In this document: positions 38,550 to 48,630 of the stretch, piece after piece
How positions within the stretch are numbered: the first letter of the stretch is position 1
Layout of the letters: each line of letters starts with the position of its first letter
Position numbers and translations under genes: made by a program
Notes under the pieces: generated by a model
Told to the model about the DNA's origin: nothing
Database searches by the model: none
Seen by the model: only the letters and a program-made list of their open reading frames with translations
Assembly: GCA_902632305.1 (NCBI GenBank)
Contig: CACPCG010000001.1
Coordinates: 62,001-126,000 of the forward strand
Direction of reading: 5' to 3'
From: an uncultured Gammaproteobacteria bacterium
GTDB lineage: Bacteria; Pseudomonadota; Gammaproteobacteria; GCA-002705445; GCA-002716945
DNA: 64,000 nucleotides

Positions 38550-39500
38550 ATGAAAAATCTTGACCATAAAAATAGCTGGACTGTTGAAGAATTAAAACAG
38601 AAATATAATTTACCTTTCAATGACCTGATTTGGCAAGCTCATCAGATACACAGAAATTATCACGACCCGAATAAAGTTCAAATATCCACATTAATGTCGA
38701 TAAAAACAGGCGGTTGTCCAGAAGACTGTAAGTATTGCTCTCAAAGTATACGATATGAAACAGCGGTAGAATTAGAAAAAACTCTTCCATTAGATGAAGT
38801 AATAAAGCAAGCCAAAGAAGCCAAAGCAAGTGGTGCATCAAGATTCTGCATGGGTGCAGCATGGAGAAATCTGAACGAAACAAATATTAAAAAAATTATC
38901 GCAATGATTCACGAAGTAAAAAAATTAGGTCTTGAAAGTTGCATGACCCTTGGGATGTTGTCTCAAGACCAAGCAATTAGATTAAAAGCTGCAGGATTAG
39001 ACTACTATAATCATAACCTCGATACCTCAGAGGAGTATTATACTAAAGTTGTTACTACTCGAACATATCAAGACCGATTAAATACTATTCAAAATGTTAG
39101 AGATGCAAATATAAAAGTTTGTTCTGGGGGCATCCTAGGATTGGGAGAAGATATTGAAGACAGAATCAAGTTGATACATGTTCTAGCTAATCTAGAGGTA
39201 CAACCGGAATCTGTGCCAATTAATAAATTAGTAAAAGTTGAAGGTACGCCATTCTCTGAAAACAAAGAAGTCGATGAATTTGATTTTATAAGAATAATCG
39301 CTCTTGCTAGAATTGCTATGCCATACTCAATGGTAAGATTATCAGCTGGTCGAGATTCTATGAATGATCAGACACAGGCACTGTGTTTCTTTGCTGGCGC
39401 TAATTCGATTTTTTATGGCGAAGAATTATTGACTACCAAAAACTCGTCTGTGCATCACGATCAAAAACTTCTCAAGAAACTCAAAATAGGAACGCTTTAA
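38550..39500 (+). CDS. bioB: Biotin synthase
   Basis: Radical-SAM enzyme inserting sulfur into dethiobiotin. The 316-residue protein has the cluster motif [13 protein letters not shown] near residue 55 and the YNHNLDTS segment near 153; the second 2Fe-2S cluster residues also appear present. It forms bioB-bioF with a 2-base gap; bioD is at 3210-3881. bioA, bioC and bioH are not in the window. Confidence 0.97.
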   Translation: MKNLDHKNSWTVEELKQKYNLPFNDLIWQAHQIHRNYHDPNKVQISTLMSIKTGGCPEDCKYCSQSIRYETAVELEKTLPLDEVIKQAKEAKASGASRFCMGAAWRNLNETNIKKIIAMIHEVKKLGLESCMTLGMLSQDQAIRLKAAGLDYYNHNLDTSEEYYTKVVTTRTYQDRLNTIQNVRDANIKVCSGGILGLGEDIEDRIKLIHVLANLEVQPESVPINKLVKVEGTPFSENKEVDEFDFIRIIALARIAMPYSMVRLSAGRDSMNDQTQALCFFAGANSIFYGEELLTTKNSSVHHDQKLLKKLKIGTL

Positions 39501-39502
39501 AC

Positions 39503-40657
39503 TTGATTGAGTTTGACGGAGTTTTGAATAAAATTAAGGAAGAGGGGTACTTTAGAAAAAGGACTGCACTCAAATCAGCTCAAGATACGATTGTCACAAT
39601 CAACGCGAAAAAATATATAAATTTTGCGAGCAATAATTATCTTAATCTTGCAAATAACCAAAAGCTCAAAAAAATTTTCAAAAAATCAATCTCAGAATAT
39701 GGTGTTGGTTCAGGTTCCTCTCCCTTAGTAAGTGGCTATTCAGACGAGCATCTTATGTTAGAATCGGAATTAGCTAAATACACAAAATTTCAATCCTCCA
39801 TAGTAACAAACTCAGGTTATCTATCAAATGTTGGTCTCATTAATGCAATAAGTGAAAGAAACATGATTATATTTCAAGATAAAATGAATCATAACTCTAT
39901 TATAGAGGGGTCAAGACTTTCAAATTCACATCTTATTAGATTTAAACATAAAGACTATGACGACTTAGCTAATAAAATTAAAAAATATCATTCATATAAT
40001 AAAGTCATTTATGTAGATGCTGTTTTTAGCATGACTGGTGAATTATCACAATTAGATGAACTATCAGCTATTGCAAAAGAAAACAAAGCTTTGCTGATAG
40101 TTGATGATGCGCACGGTTTTGGTGTGATCAAAAAAGATGAAACACATTTTCCATCTATTTTAAGCCTATATGAAAGAGAAAATATTTCTGTGGATGCTTA
40201 CATTGGGACTTTTGGAAAAGCCGCCGGAACATTTGGCTCATTTATTGCTGCAAATAAAAATATTACTCAGCTGATCATCCAGAAATCAAAACCATACATT
40301 TACTCAACATCGCTACCAGCCGCTCTAGTAAAGACTACAAGAGAATCTTTGAAGATTATTAAACAAGACAAAAAGTTACACGCTAAACTATACAGAAATA
40401 TAAAATATTTTAGAAGTCTATGTAAATGTCATGGAGTGAATATTGGACAATCTGAAACACCGATACAAACAATAACTATTGGTGATCCTAAAAAAGTTGT
40501 TTTTTTACAAAAAAAAGCGCTCGAAGCGGGCATATTCCTTCAAGCGATAAGATACCCAACAGTTCCAAGAAATAGGGATTTACTCAGGATAAGTATTACC
40601 GCAGGACAAACAACAAAACACATAGAAAAACTTCTGAAATTCCTGAAAAGGATATAA
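39503..40657 (+). CDS. bioF: 8-amino-7-oxononanoate synthase
   Basis: PLP enzyme condensing pimeloyl thioester with alanine. The 384-residue protein starts with TTG at 39503; no ATG fits nearby. Motifs are NFASNNYLNLA near residue 40, DDAHGFG near 203, and the PLP Lys in GTFGKAAGTFG near 237. KBL, a relative, is possible, but bioB adjacency makes BioF the clear choice. Confidence 0.93.
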   Translation: MIEFDGVLNKIKEEGYFRKRTALKSAQDTIVTINAKKYINFASNNYLNLANNQKLKKIFKKSISEYGVGSGSSPLVSGYSDEHLMLESELAKYTKFQSSIVTNSGYLSNVGLINAISERNMIIFQDKMNHNSIIEGSRLSNSHLIRFKHKDYDDLANKIKKYHSYNKVIYVDAVFSMTGELSQLDELSAIAKENKALLIVDDAHGFGVIKKDETHFPSILSLYERENISVDAYIGTFGKAAGTFGSFIAANKNITQLIIQKSKPYIYSTSLPAALVKTTRESLKIIKQDKKLHAKLYRNIKYFRSLCKCHGVNIGQSETPIQTITIGDPKKVVFLQKKALEAGIFLQAIRYPTVPRNRDLLRISITAGQTTKHIEKLLKFLKRI

Positions 40658-40671
40658 AATATCGAGTGAAT

Positions 40672-41910
40672 ATGAATATTTTAAGAAATAGAAGAATTTT
40701 GATCGGAGTTACAGGCAGTATAGCGGCATATAAGTCTGCCGATATTACCAGTAGACTCATAAAAGAAAATGCTGAAGTGAAGGTTATCCTTACTAAGAGT
40801 GCGGAAAAATTTATCACAGCAACTACCTTAGAAGCTCTATCCAAAAATCATGTTTTCTCAAGTGATAGTAAATCCTCTAATCAAGATTACACTCATCTTG
40901 AATTAGCTAAGTGGGCTGATATACTTTTGATTGCACCAGCCACAGCAAATGTTATTAATAAAATTGCAAACGGTTATGGTGATGACTTACTAACCACGAC
41001 GTGCCTCGCATATAACAAGGATTTATTTATAGCTCCGGCAATGAATCCAGAAATGTGGAATAATTCGATTACAAAATCAAATCTTGATAAATTAGAAAAA
41101 AATAAAATAAAAATAATCGGACCAGACTATGGAACTCATGCATGCGGAGATACTGGTTATGGGAGATTAGCTTCTACTGAAAATATAATAGAGAAAATTA
41201 AAGGTTTCAAATCTGACAAAATTTTAGCTGGACTCAGATTACTTATATCAGCTGGTCCTACCAGAGAACCTATTGATCCTGTTAGATATATTAGTAATTA
41301 TAGCTCCGGAAAAATGGGGTATTCTATAGCATTGGTAGCAAAACAACTTGGCGCAACTGTTGAGTTAGTCTCTGGCCCAACAATGCTTGATCCGATAGAT
41401 AAAATCAAAACAACATATATAGACACAGCTGATGAGATGGCATGTGTAATCTCAGAAAAAATTAAAAATAGCGATGTTTTTATTTCAACTGCTGCGATAT
41501 CTGATTATAGACCAACTAATTTCTCAGAAACAAAGTATAAAAAATCGGAAGATACTCTGAATATTGAATTTGAGCGAGGCATTGATATCATTTCAAGTGT
41601 ATCTGCAAATAACGAAAATGTATACATTGTTGGCTTTGCTGCAGAAACTCATAACATGTTAGAAAATGCCAGAAAAAAACTTAAAGAAAAAAATATTAAT
41701 ATGATTGTAGCGAACAAGGTTAATCATAAATTGAAACTAGGTTTTGAATCTGATTATAATAAAGTAACTTTAATAACATCAGAATATGAAAATGAATTTG
41801 ACTCTGGAACCAAATTAGATATCTCATATGACATCCTAAAAAAAATACATGAGGAATATTATAAAAAACTCCAACTAACTAATCACCATGTTGAAAAAAG
41901 TCAAAGTTAA
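40672..41910 (+). CDS. coaBC: Bifunctional phosphopantothenoylcysteine decarboxylase/synthetase
   Basis: Two steps of coenzyme A synthesis. I start at the ATG at 40672, though a GTG at 40666 is also possible. The CoaC half has [10 protein letters not shown] near residue 9, PAMNPEMW near 123, and ACGDTGYGR with the active Cys near 158. The CoaB half begins near [21 protein letters not shown] at about 195. dut overlaps its end by 23 bases. The coaBC-dut-algC-argB order is that of Pseudomonas. Confidence 0.95.
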   Translation: MNILRNRRILIGVTGSIAAYKSADITSRLIKENAEVKVILTKSAEKFITATTLEALSKNHVFSSDSKSSNQDYTHLELAKWADILLIAPATANVINKIANGYGDDLLTTTCLAYNKDLFIAPAMNPEMWNNSITKSNLDKLEKNKIKIIGPDYGTHACGDTGYGRLASTENIIEKIKGFKSDKILAGLRLLISAGPTREPIDPVRYISNYSSGKMGYSIALVAKQLGATVELVSGPTMLDPIDKIKTTYIDTADEMACVISEKIKNSDVFISTAAISDYRPTNFSETKYKKSEDTLNIEFERGIDIISSVSANNENVYIVGFAAETHNMLENARKKLKEKNINMIVANKVNHKLKLGFESDYNKVTLITSEYENEFDSGTKLDISYDILKKIHEEYYKKLQLTNHHVEKSQS

Positions 41911-42337
41911 AATTATTGATTCACATCTTAAAGAAATTCCAAAGTATGCTACAAGCGGTTCTGCAGGTCTTGATTTAAGAGCTTCTATTGACAAATCAAT
42001 TATTTTAAAACCAAACTCAACAGAATTAATTAAAACAGGCCTATCAATATTTATTGAGGATGAGAATTACGCCGCAATGATTCTGCCCAGATCAGGATTA
42101 GGGCATAGAGATGGCATAGTGCTTGGAAACCTTGTCGGTCTAATAGATTCGGATTACCAAGGAGACTTAATGATATCATGCTGGAATAGGAGCGATAATG
42201 ATTTTGAAATTAAGCCTTATGATAGATTAGCACAATTAATTTTCGTAAACATAAGTAGACCTCAACTAGATATAGTAGAAGACTTTAAAAAAACTGAAAG
42301 AGGTAGCCAAGGTTTTGGTTCATCAGGAAAGAAATAG
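41888..42337 (+). CDS. dut: dUTP diphosphatase
   Basis: Hydrolyses dUTP, keeping uracil out of DNA. The 149-residue trimeric type has motif 1 [10 protein letters not shown] near residue 22, motif 2 [10 protein letters not shown] near 70, motif 3 [10 protein letters not shown] near 86 and the C-terminal Arg-Gly-rich motif [11 protein letters not shown]. The ATG lies within the end of coaBC. Confidence 0.97.
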   Translation: MLKKVKVKIIDSHLKEIPKYATSGSAGLDLRASIDKSIILKPNSTELIKTGLSIFIEDENYAAMILPRSGLGHRDGIVLGNLVGLIDSDYQGDLMISCWNRSDNDFEIKPYDRLAQLIFVNISRPQLDIVEDFKKTERGSQGFGSSGKK

Positions 42338-42338
42338 T

Positions 42339-43715
42339 TTGTCATCGTTAGATAAAATCTTTCGCGCATATGACATTCGAGGAACGTATCCTGAACAAAT
42401 TAACAAAAAAGTTTTCTATGATTTAGGAAGAACTTTAGGAACAACAATTAAGAATTCTAATAATGAACCAATAGTAATCTGCAGAGACGGAAGAACGTCC
42501 AGTGAAGATTTGCAAGCTTCTATGATGTCTGGTATTACCTCATGTGGGATTGATGTTATTAATATAGGTTTATTACCAACACCACTGATGAACTTTGCTT
42601 TGAAATACGAAAAACTAAATAATGGTCTTATGATTACCGGTAGTCATAATCCTAAGAATTATAATGGTGTGAAAATTGTCCTTGACGGACTAACGTTATA
42701 TGGGGACTACATACAATCATTAAAGAATAAAATGATAAATAACGAATATCATGTATCGAAGAAAATGGGTAAAATAACAACTGATACAAGTATTTCATCC
42801 AAATATATTCAATTTATAAAATCCAAAATTTCGTTCAATAGTTCAATTAAAATTATAATTGATTGTGGAAATGGCGTAACATCGACAATAATAAGATCTT
42901 TATGTAGCGAGCTAAAAATAAATGCAGTGATTATAAATGAAGATATTGATGGGAATTTCCCAAATCATCCGCCAGACCCCAGTAACCCTGAGAATTTAAA
43001 ACAATTGTATGATGCAATTAATAGAAATTCTGCTGATTTAGGAATCGCATTTGATGGAGATGGCGACAGAATAATACTTATGAAAAAAAATGGTGAAATA
43101 GTTTGGCCTGATCAACTCATGATGATCTTCAGTCAAACAATACTAAAAAATAATCCAAATAGATCCATTGTTTATGATGTGAAATGTTCTCAACATTTAG
43201 AAAATATTATAAGAGAGAACAAAGGAAAACCAATAATATCAAGAACAGGACATTCGTATATCAAGAAAACTATCAAAGATCATGATGCAATATTAGGAGG
43301 TGAAATGAGTGGTCACATATTTTTTAATGATAGTTGGTTTGGTTTTGACGATGGCATGTATGCAATGGTCAGACTCATGGAAATATTTTCAAAACTAGAA
43401 AATATTGATGATGTTTTCAAAAATCTGCCCAAATCTATAACAACACCCGAAATATCTATCAAATATGACGATAATCATTTTACTTTTATGGAGAAATTTG
43501 TAAAATTATCCATGTTTAGTGAGGCAAAGAAATCTGAAATTGATGGATTGAAACTCATATATGATGATGGCTGGGGATTAATAAGATGTTCAAATACCTC
43601 GCCTTGCTTAGTTTTAAGATTTGAAGCAAACAGTAAAAAATCATTATTAAGAATTCAATCTATTTTCAAAGATGCTATGCTTGAGATTGATGACAAAATA
43701 CAAATACCATTTTAA
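42339..43715 (+). CDS. algC: Phosphomannomutase/phosphoglucomutase
   Basis: Interconverts hexose 6- and 1-phosphates for cell-surface polysaccharide. I start at the TTG at 42339, one base after dut's stop with AGGAAAG upstream; a TTG at 42315 would add eight unlikely residues. The 458-residue protein has FRAYDIRG near residue 6, phospho-Ser in TGSHNPKNYNGVK near 103, metal loop DGDGDR near 240 and sugar loop GGEMSGH near 320. It occupies the algC slot between dut and argB. Confidence 0.94.
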   Translation: MSSLDKIFRAYDIRGTYPEQINKKVFYDLGRTLGTTIKNSNNEPIVICRDGRTSSEDLQASMMSGITSCGIDVINIGLLPTPLMNFALKYEKLNNGLMITGSHNPKNYNGVKIVLDGLTLYGDYIQSLKNKMINNEYHVSKKMGKITTDTSISSKYIQFIKSKISFNSSIKIIIDCGNGVTSTIIRSLCSELKINAVIINEDIDGNFPNHPPDPSNPENLKQLYDAINRNSADLGIAFDGDGDRIILMKKNGEIVWPDQLMMIFSQTILKNNPNRSIVYDVKCSQHLENIIRENKGKPIISRTGHSYIKKTIKDHDAILGGEMSGHIFFNDSWFGFDDGMYAMVRLMEIFSKLENIDDVFKNLPKSITTPEISIKYDDNHFTFMEKFVKLSMFSEAKKSEIDGLKLIYDDGWGLIRCSNTSPCLVLRFEANSKKSLLRIQSIFKDAMLEIDDKIQIPF

Positions 43716-43721
43716 ATTAAC

Positions 43722-44624
43722 ATGAAAAAAATAGAAGACGTAATTTTAAGAAGTGAGGAAGGCTTAACACCAAGCACAGCAAAAATTCTTGTTGAGGCAT
43801 TGCCATACATCCAGCAACTCTCTGGGAGAATTGTTGTTATCAAACTTGGTGGTAATGCAATGATAGATGAGAAGCTTAAACAGAATTTTGCAAGAGATGT
43901 AATTCTACTAAAGCAGGTTGGTGCTCATCCAGTTATCATACATGGTGGTGGACCACAGATAACATCCCATCTCAAAAAATTAGGGATAGAATCAAAATTT
44001 GCCGATGGTATGAGAATCACAGATGAAGATTCTGTACACATAATTGAGATGGTTTTAGGTGGTCTTATCAATAAAGATATCGTTAAAACAATCACAGCTT
44101 TAGGCGGGAAAGCAGTGGGTCTATCTGGTAAAGATGGTGGATTGATTAGAGCAAAGAAAATAATAGGCACGGGTGAATTTAAAGATGTCGATTTTAAGAA
44201 TACAGGCACAGTTCAAAGTATAGATCCTGAAGTGGTAAATCTACTAGATGGCTCAGCATTTATCCCTGTCATTGCTCCGATTGGAATAGGCGATGATGGA
44301 GAGACCTACAATATCAACGCTGACATTGTTGCCGGAAAGATTGCTCATATACTTCAGGCTAGTAAATACATAATCTTAACTGATACAAAGGGGATCTTAG
44401 ATTCAGAAGAAAAGCTTATACAATCAATTAATACTGAAGGTGTAAAAGGACTGATAAAAACAGGAATAATTTCCAAAGGAATGTTACCGAAAGTAAACTC
44501 GGCCTTAGAGGCTGTATCTTCGGGTGTTGAACATGTGCAAATAATTGATGGAACAGTTGATCACTCTGTCTTACTAGAACTCTTTACTGATGAGGGTATA
44601 GGAACAATGATAAGAAGGAAATGA
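43722..44624 (+). CDS. argB: Acetylglutamate kinase
   Basis: Second step of arginine synthesis. The 300-residue protein has VVIKLGGNAM near residue 39, HGGGPQI near 75 and the nucleotide site near the C-terminus (GMLPKVNSALEAV). Its longer N-terminal helix is the type found in arginine-inhibited enzymes. A TauE-like gene follows one base after it. Confidence 0.96.
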   Translation: MKKIEDVILRSEEGLTPSTAKILVEALPYIQQLSGRIVVIKLGGNAMIDEKLKQNFARDVILLKQVGAHPVIIHGGGPQITSHLKKLGIESKFADGMRITDEDSVHIIEMVLGGLINKDIVKTITALGGKAVGLSGKDGGLIRAKKIIGTGEFKDVDFKNTGTVQSIDPEVVNLLDGSAFIPVIAPIGIGDDGETYNINADIVAGKIAHILQASKYIILTDTKGILDSEEKLIQSINTEGVKGLIKTGIISKGMLPKVNSALEAVSSGVEHVQIIDGTVDHSVLLELFTDEGIGTMIRRK

Positions 44625-44625
44625 T

Positions 44626-45375
44626 TTGTTGGATCATTTGCTCTTATTTATTGTCGCTTTAATATCAAACATTTTTTCAGCATTCTCAGGTGGAGGCGCA
44701 GGAGTAATACAACTTCCTGCAATTTTGTTTATTTTCAACTCTTCTTTCGTAAGTGCTTTAGCAGTCCACAAAATCGCTACTGTAGCTCTAGGCGTAGGGG
44801 CATCATCTGGTTTTTTAAAATCAGCTGATTACAACAGAAATTTTATTATTAATTGTCTTATATTGGGACTTCCATTTGTCATCCTCGGCACGAAATTTGT
44901 GTTATCAATAAATGAAGAATTATCAAGATTTCTTCTTGGTGTTTTAATCATACTAATATCAATTTATTCAATAATAGATAGAAAGTTTGGTGAGTATAAC
45001 GAGAATGTTCATATTCCTAAAAACAAGATATATTTAGGTTATATTTTAATTTGTATTGTTGCCTTTTTAAATGGCTCATTATCTGCTGGAACAGGTTTAA
45101 TTTTTACGCTCATACTCTCTGTTATTTTTAAAATGAGTATTAAAAATTCTATAATGTATACGCTGTTAATTGTTGGATTATTTTATAATTTGATTGGTGC
45201 GATTACAATCGGTGTTTTCTCTGTGATAGATTGGACAATGCTGCCATCACTATTACTGGGATCATTGATTGGTGGCTACTTGGGCGCAAAGCTATCAATT
45301 CAGAAGTCTAATGAAACTATAAAATTTGCCTACCAAATTGTTACCCTAATTGTAGGGATAAACTTATTAATTTGA
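44626..45375 (+). CDS. TauE/SafE-family membrane permease
   Basis: A 249-residue membrane protein with seven to eight hydrophobic helices in two repeats, each opening with a Gly-rich turn (FSGGGAGVIQLPAIL near residue 20 and NGSLSAGTGLIF near 147). That matches the sulfite exporter TauE/SafE group; the solute is unknown. It starts with TTG after AAGGAA. It is not part of the usual coaBC-argB set and lies between argB and the convergent pyrE. Confidence 0.85.
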   Translation: MLDHLLLFIVALISNIFSAFSGGGAGVIQLPAILFIFNSSFVSALAVHKIATVALGVGASSGFLKSADYNRNFIINCLILGLPFVILGTKFVLSINEELSRFLLGVLIILISIYSIIDRKFGEYNENVHIPKNKIYLGYILICIVAFLNGSLSAGTGLIFTLILSVIFKMSIKNSIMYTLLIVGLFYNLIGAITIGVFSVIDWTMLPSLLLGSLIGGYLGAKLSIQKSNETIKFAYQIVTLIVGINLLI

Positions 45376-45377
45376 AA

Positions 45378-46016
45378 TTACCTTTTATACAGATCCATAT
45401 AATTTTTCATATCTTCCATATGCATTTCGTATTTTTTATTAGCACTCACATAATTGAAAATATCATCCAAGGTAATGATGCTATGAATACTGATATCAAA
45501 TTTCTTACTCAATTCTATCGATGCTCGATCTTTTGAACCAACTTCCATTCTATCAAAAGCAACTAAGACATTTTGTGAAATGCTTTTTGATTCATTTATT
45601 AATTGAAGACTATTTATAATTGAGCTTCCACTAGATATAACATCATCGACGACCAATGCCTTTCCATAAGGTTTACCGCCTACAAATAATCCAAGCTCTC
45701 CATGATCTTTTGACTCTTTTCTGTTAAACAAGAAAGACTTATTTATCCCATATTTACTCTCAAGTATCATGGAAATTGAAGCAGACAGCGTAATACCCTT
45801 GTATGCAGGACCAAAAATATAGTCAAAATCAGATATATTATCAACGATATATTTTGCATAACAATCGGCTAGTTTATTAAGTAAAATGCCATTAGAGCAT
45901 AAGCCAGAATTGAAGAAATAAGGACTCTTTCGTCCTGACTTTAAAGTAAAGTTACCGAATCTCAATATTTCATGATTTAATGTAAACTCAATAAATTTAT
46001 TTTTAAGGTCGTTCAT
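45378..46016 (-). CDS. pyrE: Orotate phosphoribosyltransferase
   Basis: Converts orotate and PRPP to OMP in pyrimidine synthesis. I use the ATG at 46016, giving 212 residues (E. coli PyrE has 213); farther starts would add an unlikely tail and run towards the divergent xth gene. Motifs are LKSGRKSPYFFNSG near residue 27, GPAYKGITL near 70 and the PRPP loop ALVVDDVISSGSS near 120. Confidence 0.96.
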   Translation of the reverse strand: MNDLKNKFIEFTLNHEILRFGNFTLKSGRKSPYFFNSGLCSNGILLNKLADCYAKYIVDNISDFDYIFGPAYKGITLSASISMILESKYGINKSFLFNRKESKDHGELGLFVGGKPYGKALVVDDVISSGSSIINSLQLINESKSISQNVLVAFDRMEVGSKDRASIELSKKFDISIHSIITLDDIFNYVSANKKYEMHMEDMKNYMDLYKR

Positions 46017-46063
46017 TGATAAATCTAGTAATATATACATATTAACACAGCCAAACTTTGAAT

Positions 46064-46831
46064 ATGAGAATTTTAACTTTAAATGTATGCGGGATACGGG
46101 CAAGTGAAAAAAAAGGATTATTTAAATGGCTTAGTACTATTAAAGCTGACGCGATTTGCATGCAAGAAGTTAGGGCAACAGAAGAGCAAATACAGGGGGA
46201 TAGTTTTCATATAGATAAATACCAACGATATTTGTCTGAGGCTAGTAGAAAAGGTTACAGTGGTGTATGTATTTATGTAAAAGAAAAGCCATCGAAAGTA
46301 TCCAAAACCTTTGGTTCGAAGTTCTTCTCTGATGAGGGTAGATTTATAGAAATAGATTTACCAAAATTACAATTAGTCTCGGTATACTTCCCTTCAGGCA
46401 GCTCTGGAGATGACAGACAAAAAGTAAAATATGATTTCATGAATAAATTCGAAAAGTACCTCAAAAATAAAAAAAGAGATTCTAAGCCAACAATTATTTG
46501 TGGTGACTGGAATATTGTACATAAGGAGATTGATATAAAAAATTGGAAATCGAATCAAAAAAATTCCGGTTGCTTGCCAAGAGAGCGAGAATGGTTAGAC
46601 AAGGTATTTTATAAATTCGGATACGTTGACGCTTTTAGAGCTATAAATGATAAACCTGATAATTATACATGGTGGTCGAATAGGGGCAAAGCATGGGATA
46701 ATAATGTTGGCTGGAGAATTGATTATCAAGCCATTACACCCCACAAAAATATTCAGATAACGAAAGCGGAAATTTATAAAAAGAAGAGGTTCTCTGATCA
46801 TTCGCCTCTGATAATAGATTATAGGCTCTAA
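46064..46831 (+). CDS. Exodeoxyribonuclease III-family nuclease at the crc locus
   Basis: A 255-residue ExoIII/AP-endonuclease-fold protein starting MRILTLNVCG. The catalytic residues are all present: Glu35 (QEVR), Tyr108 (VYFPSG), Asp148 and Asn150 (GDWNI), Asp220 (WRIDYQ), Asp245 and His246 (SDHSPL). In sequence outline (EREWLDKVF, NVGWRIDYQ, LIIDY at the end) and in position next to pyrE it corresponds to Pseudomonas Crc, which has lost the active site. This copy should therefore be a working AP endonuclease/3' exonuclease rather than a translational regulator. Confidence 0.9.
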   Translation: MRILTLNVCGIRASEKKGLFKWLSTIKADAICMQEVRATEEQIQGDSFHIDKYQRYLSEASRKGYSGVCIYVKEKPSKVSKTFGSKFFSDEGRFIEIDLPKLQLVSVYFPSGSSGDDRQKVKYDFMNKFEKYLKNKKRDSKPTIICGDWNIVHKEIDIKNWKSNQKNSGCLPREREWLDKVFYKFGYVDAFRAINDKPDNYTWWSNRGKAWDNNVGWRIDYQAITPHKNIQITKAEIYKKKRFSDHSPLIIDYRL

Positions 46832-46835
46832 ACTA

Positions 46836-48152
46836 ATGAACATAATTACTAACACATTAAACCCATATTTTCAGAGAAAAATTTTTATTACTTTATCAAT
46901 GGGTTTTGTATCTGGTGTTCCGCTTTTATTAACGATCACTTTGTTGCAAGCTTGGCTGACTGATGAGGGTATATCTAAGTCTACAATTGGATTGTTTGCA
47001 TTAGTAGGTCTTCCATATTCACTAAAATTTCTCTGGGCGCCAATATTTGATGCCATAACAGTATCTAAGCTTGGAAGAAGAAGAGGTTGGCTGCTATTCA
47101 CACAAACACTCTTAATTTTATCAATTATAGCGTTAGGGATGACTAATCCGGCAATGGATCCATACAATGTTGCGCTGTTAGCAGTACTCGTAACATTTGC
47201 TTCTGCCTCTCAGGATATTGTTATTGACGCATACAGGAGAGAATCGCTTAAAGATGAGGAGCAGACTCTCGGAGCATCTGCTTACGTTCTCGGTTATAGG
47301 ATTGGCGCATTAGCAGCAGGAGCTGGCGGTTTAATATTAGCAGACTATATGTCTTACCAGATGGTCTACACAATAATGTCTTTAATCATGTTATATGGTG
47401 TCTTAATTACTTTAATAGCAGATGAGCCTAAGAGTGATTTCATACCATCAAACTTTGAAGATACAGTCACAAGACCATTTATAGAATTTTTTAACAGATA
47501 TGCATCAATCAATAATATCTCGCCTGATAGATTAAAGTTTTTAGGAGAAAGAGCTAAAATAAATCGAAGAAATGTCCTAGAAAACTTTTTGGTTACCCCT
47601 ATCCTAATATTATTATTTATTCTCTTATATAAAATTGGTGACACTATGGCTCACTCACTAAGTACTAATTTCTATTTAGATACGGGTTTTTCAAAAAGTG
47701 AAATAGGAACAGTTGTAAAGTTTTTTGGTTTATTTGCAACACTGATAGGAGCATTTGCAGGAGGCTTAATTGCTTATAAAATTGGGCTTTATAACTCATT
47801 AATGATTTTTGGGGTATTTCAAGCTATTGCAACACTTGGTTTTTCTGTCTTAGCATTGTTTGGGGATAATCTGTATTTATTAATGACGGTGATCTCAATG
47901 GAGAATCTAGCTGCGGGTATGGGTTATACTGCATATCTAGCTTTTATAGCTAATATGACAAATAAACAATTTACCGCAACTCAATTTGCGCTGATGACAG
48001 CACTTATGTCACTACCTAGAACTCTTTTTTCTGGGTTTTCTGGGTATCTAGTTGAGTTTTTCGGCTGGGAATTATATTTTGTCTTCTGTTCATTGATAGC
48101 AATACCTGCTTTAATTATATTAAGTAAATTAAATAAGGAAATAAAAATATGA
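46836..48152 (+). CDS. ampG: AmpG-type muropeptide permease (MFS)
   Basis: Imports cell-wall anhydromuropeptides for recycling. The 438-residue protein has about 12 hydrophobic helices and an AmpG-like start: GFVSGVPLLLT near residue 23, LVGLPYSLKFLWAP near 55, and the ASQDIVIDAYRRE segment near 124. Membrane permease of this outline without other cell-wall recycling genes nearby; muropeptide is the best guess. rraA overlaps its end by 4 bases. Confidence 0.86.
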   Translation: MNIITNTLNPYFQRKIFITLSMGFVSGVPLLLTITLLQAWLTDEGISKSTIGLFALVGLPYSLKFLWAPIFDAITVSKLGRRRGWLLFTQTLLILSIIALGMTNPAMDPYNVALLAVLVTFASASQDIVIDAYRRESLKDEEQTLGASAYVLGYRIGALAAGAGGLILADYMSYQMVYTIMSLIMLYGVLITLIADEPKSDFIPSNFEDTVTRPFIEFFNRYASINNISPDRLKFLGERAKINRRNVLENFLVTPILILLFILLYKIGDTMAHSLSTNFYLDTGFSKSEIGTVVKFFGLFATLIGAFAGGLIAYKIGLYNSLMIFGVFQAIATLGFSVLALFGDNLYLLMTVISMENLAAGMGYTAYLAFIANMTNKQFTATQFALMTALMSLPRTLFSGFSGYLVEFFGWELYFVFCSLIAIPALIILSKLNKEIKI

Positions 48153-48628
48153 AAGATTTTTCAACAGCAGACTTGTGTGATGAGCATGATGATTTAAATA
48201 TTTGCCATGGAATATTCAAATCATATGGGGCAAAAAAAAAATTTAGCGGAAAGATAAGAACTGTTAAAGCTATAGAAGATAATTCTTTTGTAAAGAAACT
48301 TGTTGAAGAGAAAGTCAATGGTGATGTAATGGTTATTGATGGTAAAGCTTCACAAGCGTGTGCACTATTAGGAGATAATCTTGCTAACTTAGCAAAAGAG
48401 AATGGTTGGAGTGGATTCGTTATCAATGGTTGCATAAGAGATTCTAAGATTATTAATAACATTAAAATAGGAATAAAAGCACTCAACACAATGCCAAAAA
48501 AAAGCGTGAAAAACAATGTTGGAGCTTTTGGTGAAAAATTGATTTTTTCCGGCGTAACTTTTGAAGAAGGACATTATATTTACTCTGATGAGGATGGCAT
48601 TATTGTCACAAACAAAGAAATAATTTAA
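48149..48628 (+). CDS. rraA: Ribonuclease E activity regulator RraA
   Basis: RraA binds RNase E and dampens mRNA decay; homologues can also be aldolases. The 159-residue length matches. STADLCDEH near the N-terminus, VMVIDGKASQACALLGDNLA near residue 60 and NGCIRDS near 92 match the family. The conserved GD, IRD residues also occur in the related 4-hydroxy-4-methyl-2-oxoglutarate aldolases, so an enzymatic role is possible. Confidence 0.9.
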   Translation: MKDFSTADLCDEHDDLNICHGIFKSYGAKKKFSGKIRTVKAIEDNSFVKKLVEEKVNGDVMVIDGKASQACALLGDNLANLAKENGWSGFVINGCIRDSKIINNIKIGIKALNTMPKKSVKNNVGAFGEKLIFSGVTFEEGHYIYSDEDGIIVTNKEII

Positions 48629-48630
48629 TT

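Noticed and set aside
46017-46103. Longer N-terminus for PyrE
   Set aside because: It would overlap the start of the divergent nuclease gene and exceed the family length; the ATG at 46016 gives the usual 212 residues.
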